Shown here in pieces: positions 15,091-22,541 of a stretch of 35,098 nucleotides of DNA. Position numbers and translations under genes: made by a program. This DNA comes from Acetothermia bacterium UBA7521 (lineage in GTDB: Bacteria; Bipolaricaulota; Bipolaricaulia; Bipolaricaulales; Bipolaricaulaceae), in NCBI GenBank assembly GCA_002479455.1, contig DLNB01000003.1:1-35098 (forward strand), in the 5' to 3' direction. The notes under the pieces were generated by a model. It worked only from the letters and a program-made list of their open reading frames with translations. It did not search any database and was not told the origin of the DNA. Position 1 is the first letter of the stretch; every line of letters begins with the position of its first letter.

Positions 15091-16860
15091 ATGAAGGGAG
15101 TTTGGCGATGCTTGTTGGTTCTCGGTTTGTTGTTCCCTGTGCTGTTCGGTGGCCTTGGTCAGCCGATTCAGGATATCAAGATACAGTTCCTCGGTGCTGC
15201 CGGGATGGTAGGAGGAGCCTGTTTCCTTGTTGAGGCCGACGGGTTTAGGTTCCTCGTAGACTGTGGCTCCTTCTACGCAGAAGAGGGAGATGAAGGCGGA
15301 TCCGGCCAGGTCCTTCTTCTTGTCCCGAGTGACATAGAAGCCATCATCCTGACGCACGCCCACCAAGACCACTGGGGGCGCATCCCGAAGCTGGTCCTCC
15401 GCGATGGCTGGCGAGGCATGATCTACATGACAGAAGTGACTTCTCAGCTTCTCTCGTACCGGGCCAATTCCAGAGACAGGCACAGTGACCTTGGGGCTAT
15501 GTATAACACCCTAGGCTATCTGTCCCTAGGTGTGGAAAGGCTCGGATATGTCGTCGACAGATGCGAAGCCGCAAGGAAGGCCGGTGACCTATGCGTTCTA
15601 CATGCCTCCATCGCAGGGCAGTCCACAACGCTTTGTGGGTTGAACATCGGGAGAAGCTGGGGTTTCGAGACTGGCACGCGTGATAGGCTAGATGGTTTCC
15701 GCATGTGTATGAACTGCGTTGCGGCAGAGGTGGAGATCCTCCGCAGCTTGTTCATCGCGAAAGGGTACGGTGAGAGATGGATCATCGCCCCGGGGATATC
15801 GGCCCGGTTCCTCAACGCTGGCCACATCCCGGGCTCGGCGATGGTCCTCCTGGAGTTCGAGACCGAGGAGGGGCCGTTCCGGGTCAACTTCTCTGGGGAC
15901 CTGGGGCCGCAGACACACTCGTTTGTTCCGCACTGGGAGATTCCGTCTGAGTCGGTCGACGTTCTGATTATCGAGAGCACCTATGGTAGCAGTGACCGAC
16001 GCAATAGCAGTGAGGAACTAGAACGCTTCCGTGGGGAACTCGTGCGTGCTCTTGTTGATCGTGGCCGCCGGGTGATCATCCCCGTGTTCGCACTAGACCG
16101 CGCCCAACGTCTGTTGTATGACGTCGGGTCTCTGAAGGGAATGGGAGCTATCCCGACAGGCACACCGGTCTTCTTGGGGGGAGGCACAACGGCTGAAGCG
16201 AGAGGCGCTATCCACAAGTACACCGAACTCTACATGCAGCTGAGCCTTGAAAGGGCCAGGTATGCTGACTACTTCTCCTCTCTGTTCTTCGAGGCAGCGC
16301 AGAGGTTTGAAGAGGTTAGTCTCTTCGCGGACGCGAATCCCTACGGCTACAGACAACTCTCCGCAATGGAGCCAGCGCCGGCCGGTCCTTGTATCATTAT
16401 CGCTACATTAGGTGACTGCAGTTTCAGCGTCTCCGAAAGGCTTCTATGCCATCTCGGAGGCGATCCCAATACCGAGTTCTTCCTCGTAAGCTACGCGGCC
16501 GCCGCTTCTCCGTGCGGGCAGATCAAGGGTATCGCTGGTACTGCTGTTGAGAGGACCGTCACGTTGAGCCAGGGTTGTTCAGTCAGGGTTAGCGGGGAGC
16601 GGGTACACCAGTTCTCGGCCTTTTCCGGGCACGCGGACGCTGTTGCGCTTCAGGGGCTTGTACTGGGTCTGCGGGGGCTCTCCTCGGTATTCCTAGTTCA
16701 TGGGAGTTCTGCGAATATAGAGGCTTTCAGAGACAGACTGGTCGGCCAAGGACTACTGGTTGAGGCTCCCAGCCTTGGAGCGGTCTACCAGATCTTCCCT
16801 CGCACGACGAAGGTTAGCAGTCTGGAGTTGACAGAGACAGTCCTCGGCTCCTGTCGATAG
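15091..16860 (+). CDS. Exported beta-CASP metallo-beta-lactamase-fold hydrolase
   Basis: A 589-residue protein. The MBL zinc motif is LTHAHQDHWG, followed by LNAGHIPGSA (motif 3 His) and NFSGDLG (motif 4 Asp). The beta-CASP parts are IIESTYGS (motif A), a central insert and FSAFSGHADAV (motif C His), as in CPSF-73-like and RNase J-like nucleases. Unlike these cytoplasmic RNases it has a clear N-terminal signal (MKGVWRCLLVLGLLFPVLF, likely cut after GLG), so it should act outside the membrane. The start is the ATG at 15091 after GGGGGAG. Base composition is visibly less GC-rich than nrdD and nrdG, which it separates, suggesting acquisition by transfer. An insert of about 100 residues after the HxHxDH motif is cysteine-containing and unfamiliar. 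Substrate unknown; nucleic acid is likely from the family. Confidence 0.8.
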   Translation: MKGVWRCLLVLGLLFPVLFGGLGQPIQDIKIQFLGAAGMVGGACFLVEADGFRFLVDCGSFYAEEGDEGGSGQVLLLVPSDIEAIILTHAHQDHWGRIPKLVLRDGWRGMIYMTEVTSQLLSYRANSRDRHSDLGAMYNTLGYLSLGVERLGYVVDRCEAARKAGDLCVLHASIAGQSTTLCGLNIGRSWGFETGTRDRLDGFRMCMNCVAAEVEILRSLFIAKGYGERWIIAPGISARFLNAGHIPGSAMVLLEFETEEGPFRVNFSGDLGPQTHSFVPHWEIPSESVDVLIIESTYGSSDRRNSSEELERFRGELVRALVDRGRRVIIPVFALDRAQRLLYDVGSLKGMGAIPTGTPVFLGGGTTAEARGAIHKYTELYMQLSLERARYADYFSSLFFEAAQRFEEVSLFADANPYGYRQLSAMEPAPAGPCIIIATLGDCSFSVSERLLCHLGGDPNTEFFLVSYAAAASPCGQIKGIAGTAVERTVTLSQGCSVRVSGERVHQFSAFSGHADAVALQGLVLGLRGLSSVFLVHGSSANIEAFRDRLVGQGLLVEAPSLGAVYQIFPRTTKVSSLELTETVLGSCR

Positions 16861-16862
16861 CT

Positions 16863-17624
16863 GTGGAGATCGCTTACGTCCAGCCCCTCTCCCTCCTCGA
16901 CTACCCGGGGAAGGTGAGTGCCGTGATCTGGACGGTGGGCTGCAACCTCCGCTGTCCGTTTTGCTACAACGCCGAGCTCGTTCTGCCCAAGCTCGGAGCG
17001 GTCCTATTGCGGCTGTCGGTCACCGGTGTTCTTGCCCGACTGGAGGAGCGCGCGAAGCTCTTGGACGGCGTGGTGGTCAGTGGGGGCGAGCCTGCTCTCC
17101 ATACCGATCTGCCTGCGCTACTGCGGGAGGTCAGGGCGCTGGGGTTTCTTGTCAAGCTCGACACGAACGGAACTCTCCCCGAGGTCCTCCGCTCCCTGGT
17201 TGACGAAGGACTTGTGGACTACGTGGCCTTGGACGTGAAGGCGCCGTTCGCCCGGTACCCCGAGTTTACCGGCCTCCCGCCTTCGATCTCTGTAGCGTCG
17301 GGGCTTGTCCCCGACGGACGTACATCGGAGCTTGTCTCCGACGTCTCCGCTCTGGTCCGGGAGTCGGTCGCTCTCGTCCGGGCTCGCGCCCCGGACTACG
17401 AGTTCCGCACCACGGTCGCCCCTGGCCTCGCTCCAGACGATCTGTTCTCCATCGCTCACGAGATCAAGGGCGCCCGGCGCTACGTGCTGCAACCATTCTT
17501 CGTTCCAGACGGGAAGCGCCTTGTGGACGAAGCGTGGCGGGGCCAACCGGCCCTCTCTCCCGACGCGTTGCGGGCTCTCCTCCCTGAGCTTCGGAGCTTC
17601 GTGCCGACCGAGCTCCGGGGCTAG
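16863..17624 (+). CDS. nrdG: Anaerobic RNR activating protein, NrdG2-type radical SAM
   Basis: A 253-residue radical SAM enzyme that installs the glycyl radical on NrdD. The cluster motif is TVGCNLRCPFCYN (C-x3-C-x2-C). Upstream, SLLDYPGKVSAVIWT is typical of this family, and VVSGGEPALH is the SAM-binding GGE. LVDYVALDVKAP and YEFRTTVAPG follow. A segment of about 18 residues around 146-163 (VASGLVPDGRTSELVSD) has no counterpart in relatives as I remember them and coincides with a double palindrome in the DNA. Start: GTG at 16863, two bases after the stop of the beta-CASP gene and with no clear SD, so it probably depends on coupling. Its stop and the trpS stop share one CTAG. Confidence 0.9.
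   Translation: MEIAYVQPLSLLDYPGKVSAVIWTVGCNLRCPFCYNAELVLPKLGAVLLRLSVTGVLARLEERAKLLDGVVVSGGEPALHTDLPALLREVRALGFLVKLDTNGTLPEVLRSLVDEGLVDYVALDVKAPFARYPEFTGLPPSISVASGLVPDGRTSELVSDVSALVRESVALVRARAPDYEFRTTVAPGLAPDDLFSIAHEIKGARRYVLQPFFVPDGKRLVDEAWRGQPALSPDALRALLPELRSFVPTELRG
17296..17341. repeat. Double palindrome inserted in nrdG
   Basis: Two tandem hairpins share the loop CTTGT: stem CGTCGGGG/CCCCGACG at 17296-17316 and stem TCGGAG/CTCCGA at 17325-17341. They lie inside the coding sequence and keep the frame. A related palindrome with loop TTCAT is at 3855-3871. Confidence 0.65.
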
Positions 17625-18595
17625 CCCAAGCCCACCCGGGCGCGGACCTCGCGCATCGTGTCCCGGGCGATCGCCCGCGCCCGCTCCGCCCCGGCGGCGA
17701 GGATCTCGTCGCCCGTTCCCGCTTCTTCCAGTTCCTGTCGGCGCTCCCGGATCGGGCGTAGCGCCGCCATGAGGTGGGTGAACAGGTTCTCCTTGAGATC
17801 CTTGTAGAGGAGCTTCCCTGCCCTGTGCTGGTGGCGGAACGTCTCCACTATGTCGGCGGGAGCCACGAGTTCAACCAGGGCGAACAGGTTGGCGACCCCG
17901 GGGCTCATCGCCTGTCCCGGGGCGAGCCCGACGTCGGTGACCGCGGAGCGGACCTTCTTGCGGATGCTCCCCTCGGGCTCCATGAGGCCGATGTAGTGAT
18001 CCGGACCGGCGGACTTGCTCATCTTCCGCTCCGGATCGGCGAGGGACATGATCCGCGCCCCCTCGCCGAGGATGGGCTCCGGCTCCGGGAACGTCTCCCC
18101 GAACCGGAAGTTGAACCGCCGCGCGATCCGCCGCGCCTCCTCCAGGTGCTGGACCTGGTCCTCTCCCACCGGGACGTGGTCCGCCTTGTAGAGGAGGATG
18201 TCCGCGGCTTGGAGGACTGGATAGTAGAACAGGCCGCTGTTGATGAACTCCTGGTCCGCGGACTTCTGCTTGAACTGGGTCATCCGCGTCAGGTCCCCGT
18301 AGGAGGCGACGCAGCCCAGGATCCAGCACAGCTCGGTGTGCTCGGGAACATCGGACTGGACATAGAGGACGGACCGCTCAGGGTCGATCCCACACGCGAG
18401 GAGTCCGAGGGCGAGCTCGCGCCGCGCCGTGCGGAGCTCGGCGGCCACCGTGTCCTCATTCGTGAGGGCGTGGTAGTCGACGATACAGTAGATGCACTCG
18501 TTTCCCTTCTGGAGCTCGACCCAGCGTTGGATCGCCCCGAAGTAGTTCCCAATGTGGAGCTCGCCTGTAGGCTGGATTCCGGAGAAGATACGCAT
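17621..18595 (-). CDS. trpS: Tryptophanyl-tRNA synthetase
   Basis: A 324-residue class I synthetase that charges tRNA-Trp; length is normal. MRIFSGIQPTGELHIGNY carries the HIGH-like HIGN motif, and RKMSKSAGPD is the KMSKS loop (about residue 195). IVDYHAL, YPVLQAADILLYKADHVPVG and DQVQHLEEARRIA are typical of TrpS. The ATG at 18595 gives the family N-terminus; a 22-residue upstream extension lacks support. No SD precedes the ATG; instead a promoter lies so close that the mRNA should be almost leaderless. It converges with nrdG, and the two stop codons overlap in CTAG. An inverted repeat CGGAGCT/AGCTCCG at 17592-17617, in the nrdG end, could help terminate transcription. Confidence 0.96.
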   Translation of the reverse strand: MRIFSGIQPTGELHIGNYFGAIQRWVELQKGNECIYCIVDYHALTNEDTVAAELRTARRELALGLLACGIDPERSVLYVQSDVPEHTELCWILGCVASYGDLTRMTQFKQKSADQEFINSGLFYYPVLQAADILLYKADHVPVGEDQVQHLEEARRIARRFNFRFGETFPEPEPILGEGARIMSLADPERKMSKSAGPDHYIGLMEPEGSIRKKVRSAVTDVGLAPGQAMSPGVANLFALVELVAPADIVETFRHQHRAGKLLYKDLKENLFTHLMAALRPIRERRQELEEAGTGDEILAAGAERARAIARDTMREVRARVGLG

Positions 18596-18609
18596 GAATG
18601 ATCGGCGGC

Positions 18610-18638
18610 AGTATAGGGAGCTTCCCGCCCGCTCACAA
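18610..18638 (-). promoter_or_regulatory. Promoter of trpS, nearly leaderless
   Basis: On the minus strand TTGTGA (18638-18633), 17 bp, TATACT (18615-18610). The -10 box matches five of six positions and ends 14 nt before the ATG at 18595. Expected 5' UTR is under 10 nt, consistent with the missing SD. Confidence 0.65.
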
Positions 18639-18721
18639 GAGCCTCTCGTCTCCTCGGCCACTTGTTGGAGGGAGCCGAGTCGGAACTTGTTCGAGGAATG
18701 ATCTGGTTTAGACGAGGTCCT

Positions 18722-18750
18722 TTGTCCTGGCCGTGGTCAACAGGTATCAT
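18722..18750 (+). promoter_or_regulatory. Promoter of the FNR-like regulator
   Basis: TTGTCC (18722-18727), 17 bp, TATCAT (18745-18750). It is followed by a small hairpin CGAGC-GATA-GCTCG (18762-18775) and the SD AGGAGGTGA (18781-18789). No FNR-type TTGAT-N4-ATCAA site is visible. Confidence 0.65.
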
Positions 18751-18798
18751 TAACAACAGATCGAGCGATAGCTCGGTCATAGGAGGTGACGGCAGAGG

Positions 18799-19494
18799 AT
18801 GACCGGCCCGGACGCGAAGACCCTCAGGTGTGCCTCCTGTCCCTTCCGCTCCCGGTGTGTGCTCTCCGCCGTGCACACCGAGGCCCTTCAGAACTGCGCC
18901 TCCCTTGTTCGGCGGATCCAGCTGGAAAGGGGAGAGACGATCATCCATGAAGGAACGCCCGCCATGGGCTGGGTCATCCTCTGTCACGGGCGAGCCAGGC
19001 TCACCGTGAGCACAGAGAAAGGAAAGAGGCTGCTTCTGCGTTTCTACGGTTCGGGCGAGTTCCTCTCGGCATCGCTGTCTGAACCTCACGGTTTCTCTGT
19101 GACGGCCGCATCCCATTGCACCATTGGGTTTGTCGCAAGAGAGCACGTCCTGAATCTTGGCCGGCGGTATCCTGAACTGCTCTTCCAGGTCCACCAGCGA
19201 TTCGAAGAGACACAGCTTCGTCTGGCAACGAGGCTGGTGGATCTCGCCTACGGAAGCACCCGGCAGCGTCTGGTGCGGGTGCTCCTGGAGCTGGCGGAGG
19301 AGCACGGGGCAGCGGAGGGAGGTGGGGTGAGAATCGACATCCCGGTTTCGCTCCGCGACCTGGCGGAGATGATTGGAGCGGCCCGCCCGACAACGAGCGG
19401 GGAGCTCCAGGTACTGGAGAGACGCGGCTTGATCGGGTTGGCCTGGCCCACGGTGTTTCTTCCCGATCTCGAGGGTCTGCGCCGACACAGGTGA
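18799..19494 (+). CDS. Crp/Fnr-family regulator with FNR-type [4Fe-4S] cysteines
   Basis: A 231-residue regulator. The N-terminus has CASCPFRSRC (Cys11, 14, 20), the exact C-x2-C-x5-C spacing of FNR, and Cys107 in AASHCTIGF falls where the fourth FNR ligand lies. It should therefore sense oxygen through a [4Fe-4S] cluster. The cyclic-nucleotide-binding fold spans about 35-115 (ERGETIIHEGTPAMGWVI), the dimer helix 120-150, and the winged helix-turn-helix 170-215 (SLRDLAEMIGAARPTTSGEL). The recognition helix differs from the E-x2-S-R pattern of FNR, so the target site probably differs. It stands alone between trpS (divergent) and the ABC genes. Control of anaerobic genes such as nrdD is plausible but inferred. 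Confidence 0.88.
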   Translation: MTGPDAKTLRCASCPFRSRCVLSAVHTEALQNCASLVRRIQLERGETIIHEGTPAMGWVILCHGRARLTVSTEKGKRLLLRFYGSGEFLSASLSEPHGFSVTAASHCTIGFVAREHVLNLGRRYPELLFQVHQRFEETQLRLATRLVDLAYGSTRQRLVRVLLELAEEHGAAEGGGVRIDIPVSLRDLAEMIGAARPTTSGELQVLERRGLIGLAWPTVFLPDLEGLRRHR

Positions 19495-19579
19495 CCGGAG
19501 TCCTGTCGCTGGAAGCACGCTCGTTCCCGTCTGCTTTTCCCTCGCCTTGATCGCTTAGGCAAGCGCCGTCGTTCATCCA

Positions 19580-19600
19580 GCTGAACGGGGCCCGTTCAGC
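19580..19600. promoter_or_regulatory. 21-nt palindrome upstream of the ABC operon
   Basis: GCTGAACGGG-G-CCCGTTCAGC is perfect around one central base. It lies 7 bp upstream of a candidate promoter for the ABC genes and may be a regulator binding site or the 3' hairpin of the preceding regulator gene, which ends at 19494. No T-run follows. Confidence 0.4.
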
Positions 19601-19607
19601 CACGTGA

Positions 19608-19636
19608 TCGACGCGCGGACTGGCGAGAACTAGACT
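19608..19636 (+). promoter_or_regulatory. Candidate promoter of the ABC-DUF4097 operon
   Basis: TCGACG (19608-19613), 17 bp, TAGACT (19631-19636), four of six consensus positions in each. Transcription would begin about 70 nt before the ATPase ATG. Confidence 0.3.
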
Positions 19637-19713
19637 GGCTGCAACGTGGAGCCCTGCCAGTGTTCGAGCTGGAAGAGGGAGAGACGGAATGGCAGGTCGC
19701 CGTGAGGTGAGAC

Positions 19714-20655
19714 ATGGCGGTGGCGTATGAGGTTGTAGGGCTGACGAAGAGATACCACGGGCCGATGGAGGTGCTCGCCAACGACCGCATTGACCTCCGT
19801 ATCACGAGCGGGGAGATCGTGGGGATCTTCGGCCCCAACGGGGCGGGCAAGACGACGCTCGTGCGACAGCTGATGGGCCTGCTTCGGTCCACCGCGGGCG
19901 AGATCCGGCTGTTCGATCATGATCTCGTTCGTGAGCCCACCGTGGCTACGCAGTATGTAGCCTACTTCGCCCAGGAGACCTACTATTTCTGGTACCTGAA
20001 GCCGCGCGAGATCTTGGCGATTACGGGCCGATTGCGAGGGCTCACGTCAAGAGAGGCGAACAGCCAGGCACATTCGTTGCTGACCAAGTTCAATCTAGGG
20101 AACCTGGCGGGGAAGACCCTGTCCCGCCTCAGCTTCGGGCAGGCGCGGTTCGTGGCGCTGCTATCGGTGTTCATGGGAAACCGGGCGATCCTGATCCTGG
20201 ACGAGCCAACGAACGACCTCGATCCTCTGCACAGGCGGGCCTTCTGGGACTACCTGTGGGAGGTGAACAGCAAGGGGGGAATCACCGTACTCCTCGTCAC
20301 CCACAACGTGCACGAGGCGGAGCAGGTGGTGCACCGAGTGGTGATCGTGGATGCAGGGCGCATCGTCGCCTCCGGGACCCCCCGCGAGCTTAAGGCAGGC
20401 CTTGAAGGTCAGGTTCGGGTGGAGGTTGCTCTGGCGGAACCCCTAGGCAATGACGAGCCGCCGACGTTCGCAGGCTGCGAGAGGCTCCCCTCGAAACGGA
20501 ACACCCTCTTGCTCCAGACGGCCCGGGAGAACGTGGATGCGGTGATTCGTGCCGTGTACGACCGTTTCCCCTCAGGCGCGGTGAGCGACCTGCGGGTCGT
20601 CCCCCCGACCTTGGAGGACGTCTATGTGCAGACCGTGGGGAAGGAGTGGGTGTGA
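19714..20655 (+). CDS. ABC-2 transporter ATP-binding protein
   Basis: A 313-residue ATPase subunit. Walker A is GPNGAGKTT (40-48), the signature LSFGQ (139-143, usual form LSGGQ), Walker B AILILDEPTN, and the switch His is in LLVTHNVHEAEQ. The Q-loop is YFAQETYYFWYLKP. A C-terminal extension of about 90 residues (EGQVRVEVALAEP onward) resembles the DUF4162-like tail of drug- or lipid-type ABC-2 ATPases. The ATG at 19714 follows GTGAGGTGAG. The stop overlaps the permease start (GTGA). Direction is likely export; the substrate is unknown. Confidence 0.93.
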   Translation: MAVAYEVVGLTKRYHGPMEVLANDRIDLRITSGEIVGIFGPNGAGKTTLVRQLMGLLRSTAGEIRLFDHDLVREPTVATQYVAYFAQETYYFWYLKPREILAITGRLRGLTSREANSQAHSLLTKFNLGNLAGKTLSRLSFGQARFVALLSVFMGNRAILILDEPTNDLDPLHRRAFWDYLWEVNSKGGITVLLVTHNVHEAEQVVHRVVIVDAGRIVASGTPRELKAGLEGQVRVEVALAEPLGNDEPPTFAGCERLPSKRNTLLLQTARENVDAVIRAVYDRFPSGAVSDLRVVPPTLEDVYVQTVGKEWV

Positions 20656-21422
20656 GACGGTTATGGACTGCAGCGAGGAAGTTCGTGGTGGATAGCTGGG
20701 TGGTCTTCGTGAGCCAGGTGTTCGAACTCCGACACATGTGGGTTTGGTCGTTCGTCATGGCGAGTTTCTTCCCGCTCACGCTGCTCGGGTTCCTATTGTT
20801 GTTTGGTGAGGTTTCATCTGAACGTGTCCTCTACGTTGTCACCGGCAGTATCACCTATGCCGTCGCAATGCAGGCAGGGCTCTCGCTTGGCCAAAGGATC
20901 GGTGGAATGAAGATGCGGCGCGTGTTTGACTACTACGCCTCGCTTCCCATCTCCAAGGTTTCGTTCATCTGTGGGTTGAATCTCAATGCGGTGTTGCTCT
21001 GCGTGCCTTCGACCATGACCCTTCTTGTGATTGGCGTCCTTGCCTTCGATGTCCGCGTGGTGAACCCCTATCTCCTTCCGGTTGCCTTTGTACTGGGTGG
21101 TTTCTCCCTGGCCGGGGTAGGGGCGGTGATCGGTTTCTACAGCCGTAGTGGCCAGATCGCGAGCATCGTGACCCAGATTGCCAACCCGATTCTGGTCTTC
21201 TTCGCGCCCGTGTACATAGCTGAAGCTGCGTTGCCGGGGTTTCTTCGCTACACGGCGTGGGTTCTGCCGACGACGCACGTGGCACGGCTTCTGCGGAGCG
21301 CTTTCGGGGAGGTCACCGAAGGGATCGGGCAATCGATCGCTATCCTCGTCGGGTTCGTCATCCTCGGCGTAATCCTTGTCCAACGCGGGCTGGACTGGCG
21401 CGGCGATCGCCCGTTGGCCTGA
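20652..21422 (+). CDS. ABC-2 type permease
   Basis: A 256-residue membrane protein with about six hydrophobic helices, beginning near WSFVMASFFPLTLLGFLLLF and ending IAILVGFVILGVILV, typical of ABC-2 permeases. PANPILVFFAPVYIAEAALPGFLRY-like features near 180-200 (LPGFLRYTAWVLPTTHVARL) match the conserved loop between the last helices. The GTG at 20652 overlaps the ATPase stop as GTGA with AAGGAG five bases upstream; a GTG at 20646 lies inside that SD and is less likely. It forms the transporter with the preceding ATPase. Confidence 0.88.
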   Translation: MRRLWTAARKFVVDSWVVFVSQVFELRHMWVWSFVMASFFPLTLLGFLLLFGEVSSERVLYVVTGSITYAVAMQAGLSLGQRIGGMKMRRVFDYYASLPISKVSFICGLNLNAVLLCVPSTMTLLVIGVLAFDVRVVNPYLLPVAFVLGGFSLAGVGAVIGFYSRSGQIASIVTQIANPILVFFAPVYIAEAALPGFLRYTAWVLPTTHVARLLRSAFGEVTEGIGQSIAILVGFVILGVILVQRGLDWRGDRPLA

Positions 21423-21442
21423 GAGGCGTCGAGGAGGGAGAG

Positions 21443-22327
21443 ATGTGCGACATGTTCCACAAGGTGAAGCGGACGTTCGAACGGAGCCTGCCCGTGACCG
21501 GGCATGTCCGGCTGGAGGTGCGCACCGAGAGCGGCGACGTGGCCGTGCGGGAAGGGCCTGATGGCGTTGTCCGCGTCCGGGGTCGGGTCTGGGTCTCGGG
21601 ACCTCCCGACGAGGTCCGGGAGGTATTGGCCGAGGTCGAGCGCCAGCCGCCGATCGAGCAGCTTGGCTCCACAGTCCAGATCGGTGATCTCCCCGTTCGC
21701 CACGAGTGGGACAACTGCTCGATCGGGTTCGATTGGTGGATCGAGACGCCCTCCGATACCGAGGTTCAGGTGGAGGTGGACTCCGGGGACGTGGAGATCG
21801 TGGGGTTGCGGGGACCGGTCGCGCTGAAGCTCGACTCAGGCGATGTCGAGCTCGCGCGGATCGCGGGGGACGTCGAGGTGCAGGTGGACAGTGGGGACGT
21901 GGACGCCAGTCAGCTCCACGGGAGGGCGCGGTTTGACCTGGACAGCGGTGATCTCGCGCTGCGCGAGGTGAAAGGGCCTGTCCGGGCGGTGGTCGACTCC
22001 GGCGACGTGAACCTGACCGATCTCGGCCCGGAGCTCGAGCTGTGCGTGGACTCGGGCGACGTGAACCTCGCCTCGGCCGTACCCGACGGGGCCCGGTGGA
22101 AGATCGAGACCGACTCCGGCGACGTCGAGGTCCACCTTCCTCGGGACAGCCGGTGCTGGATCGAAGCGGTAGCGGATAGTGGCGACCTCGACTGCGACCT
22201 TCCGCTGGAGGTGGAGACCGACGACGACGAGGTTGTGGCTCGCGGTGTCCTCGGGGAGGGATCCACGGCGCGGATCGAGATCTCGACCGACAGCGGGGAC
22301 ATCGCCCTCGGTTGGGGGGATCAATAG
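21443..22327 (+). CDS. DUF4097-like beta-solenoid protein with SGD repeats
   Basis: A 294-residue protein without signal peptide or membrane helix. Its body is a ladder of repeats each centred on D-S-G-D-(V/L/I): ten SGD motifs in all, five successive ones spaced exactly 18 residues and the later ones 21. Each repeat has the pattern strand-SGD-strand, expected to fold as a right-handed beta-solenoid, as in the putative-adhesin/DUF4097 family. The N-terminal 100 residues (MCDMFHKVKRTFERSLP) are less regular. The ATG at 21443 follows GAGGAGGGAG. It is the third gene of the ABC operon, 20 bp after the permease. Small DUF4097 proteins often accompany regulators or transporters of envelope stress; the function is not known to me. 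Confidence 0.8.
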   Translation: MCDMFHKVKRTFERSLPVTGHVRLEVRTESGDVAVREGPDGVVRVRGRVWVSGPPDEVREVLAEVERQPPIEQLGSTVQIGDLPVRHEWDNCSIGFDWWIETPSDTEVQVEVDSGDVEIVGLRGPVALKLDSGDVELARIAGDVEVQVDSGDVDASQLHGRARFDLDSGDLALREVKGPVRAVVDSGDVNLTDLGPELELCVDSGDVNLASAVPDGARWKIETDSGDVEVHLPRDSRCWIEAVADSGDLDCDLPLEVETDDDEVVARGVLGEGSTARIEISTDSGDIALGWGDQ

Positions 22328-22335
22328 CCGCCGGA

Positions 22336-22372
22336 GAGCCCATCGCAGCCCGGAGGGCCTGCGGACGGGCTC
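22336..22372 (+). terminator. Hairpin after the ABC operon, possible terminator
   Basis: GAGCCC (22336-22341) pairs with GGGCTC (22367-22372), enclosing CGCAG/CTGCG (22344-22348 with 22359-22363). The sequence after it is T-rich only in part (gtgtgttgttg, 22378-22388), so intrinsic termination is possible but not ideal. Confidence 0.4.
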
Positions 22373-22501
22373 GCGCGGTGTGTTGTTGATCTCAGATGGA
22401 TTCCGCGTGCGTTTATCGGCAAGGTCGCCCGGTCGGCGCGAGGATGAGGGGGCACGCCGTCCCCACGAAGCAGGTCCCTCGGGGATGGCCGAAAGTTGTT
22501 T

Positions 22502-22530
22502 TTGCGGGATGAGCGCGGGGAGGCTATAGT
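22502..22530 (+). promoter_or_regulatory. Promoter of the glmU operon, nearly leaderless
   Basis: TTGCGG (22502-22507), 17 bp, TATAGT (22525-22530; five of six). The -10 box ends 11 nt before the glmU ATG at 22542. No SD lies between, so translation would start on an almost leaderless mRNA. Confidence 0.6.
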
Positions 22531-22541
22531 CAAAGCGGTCG

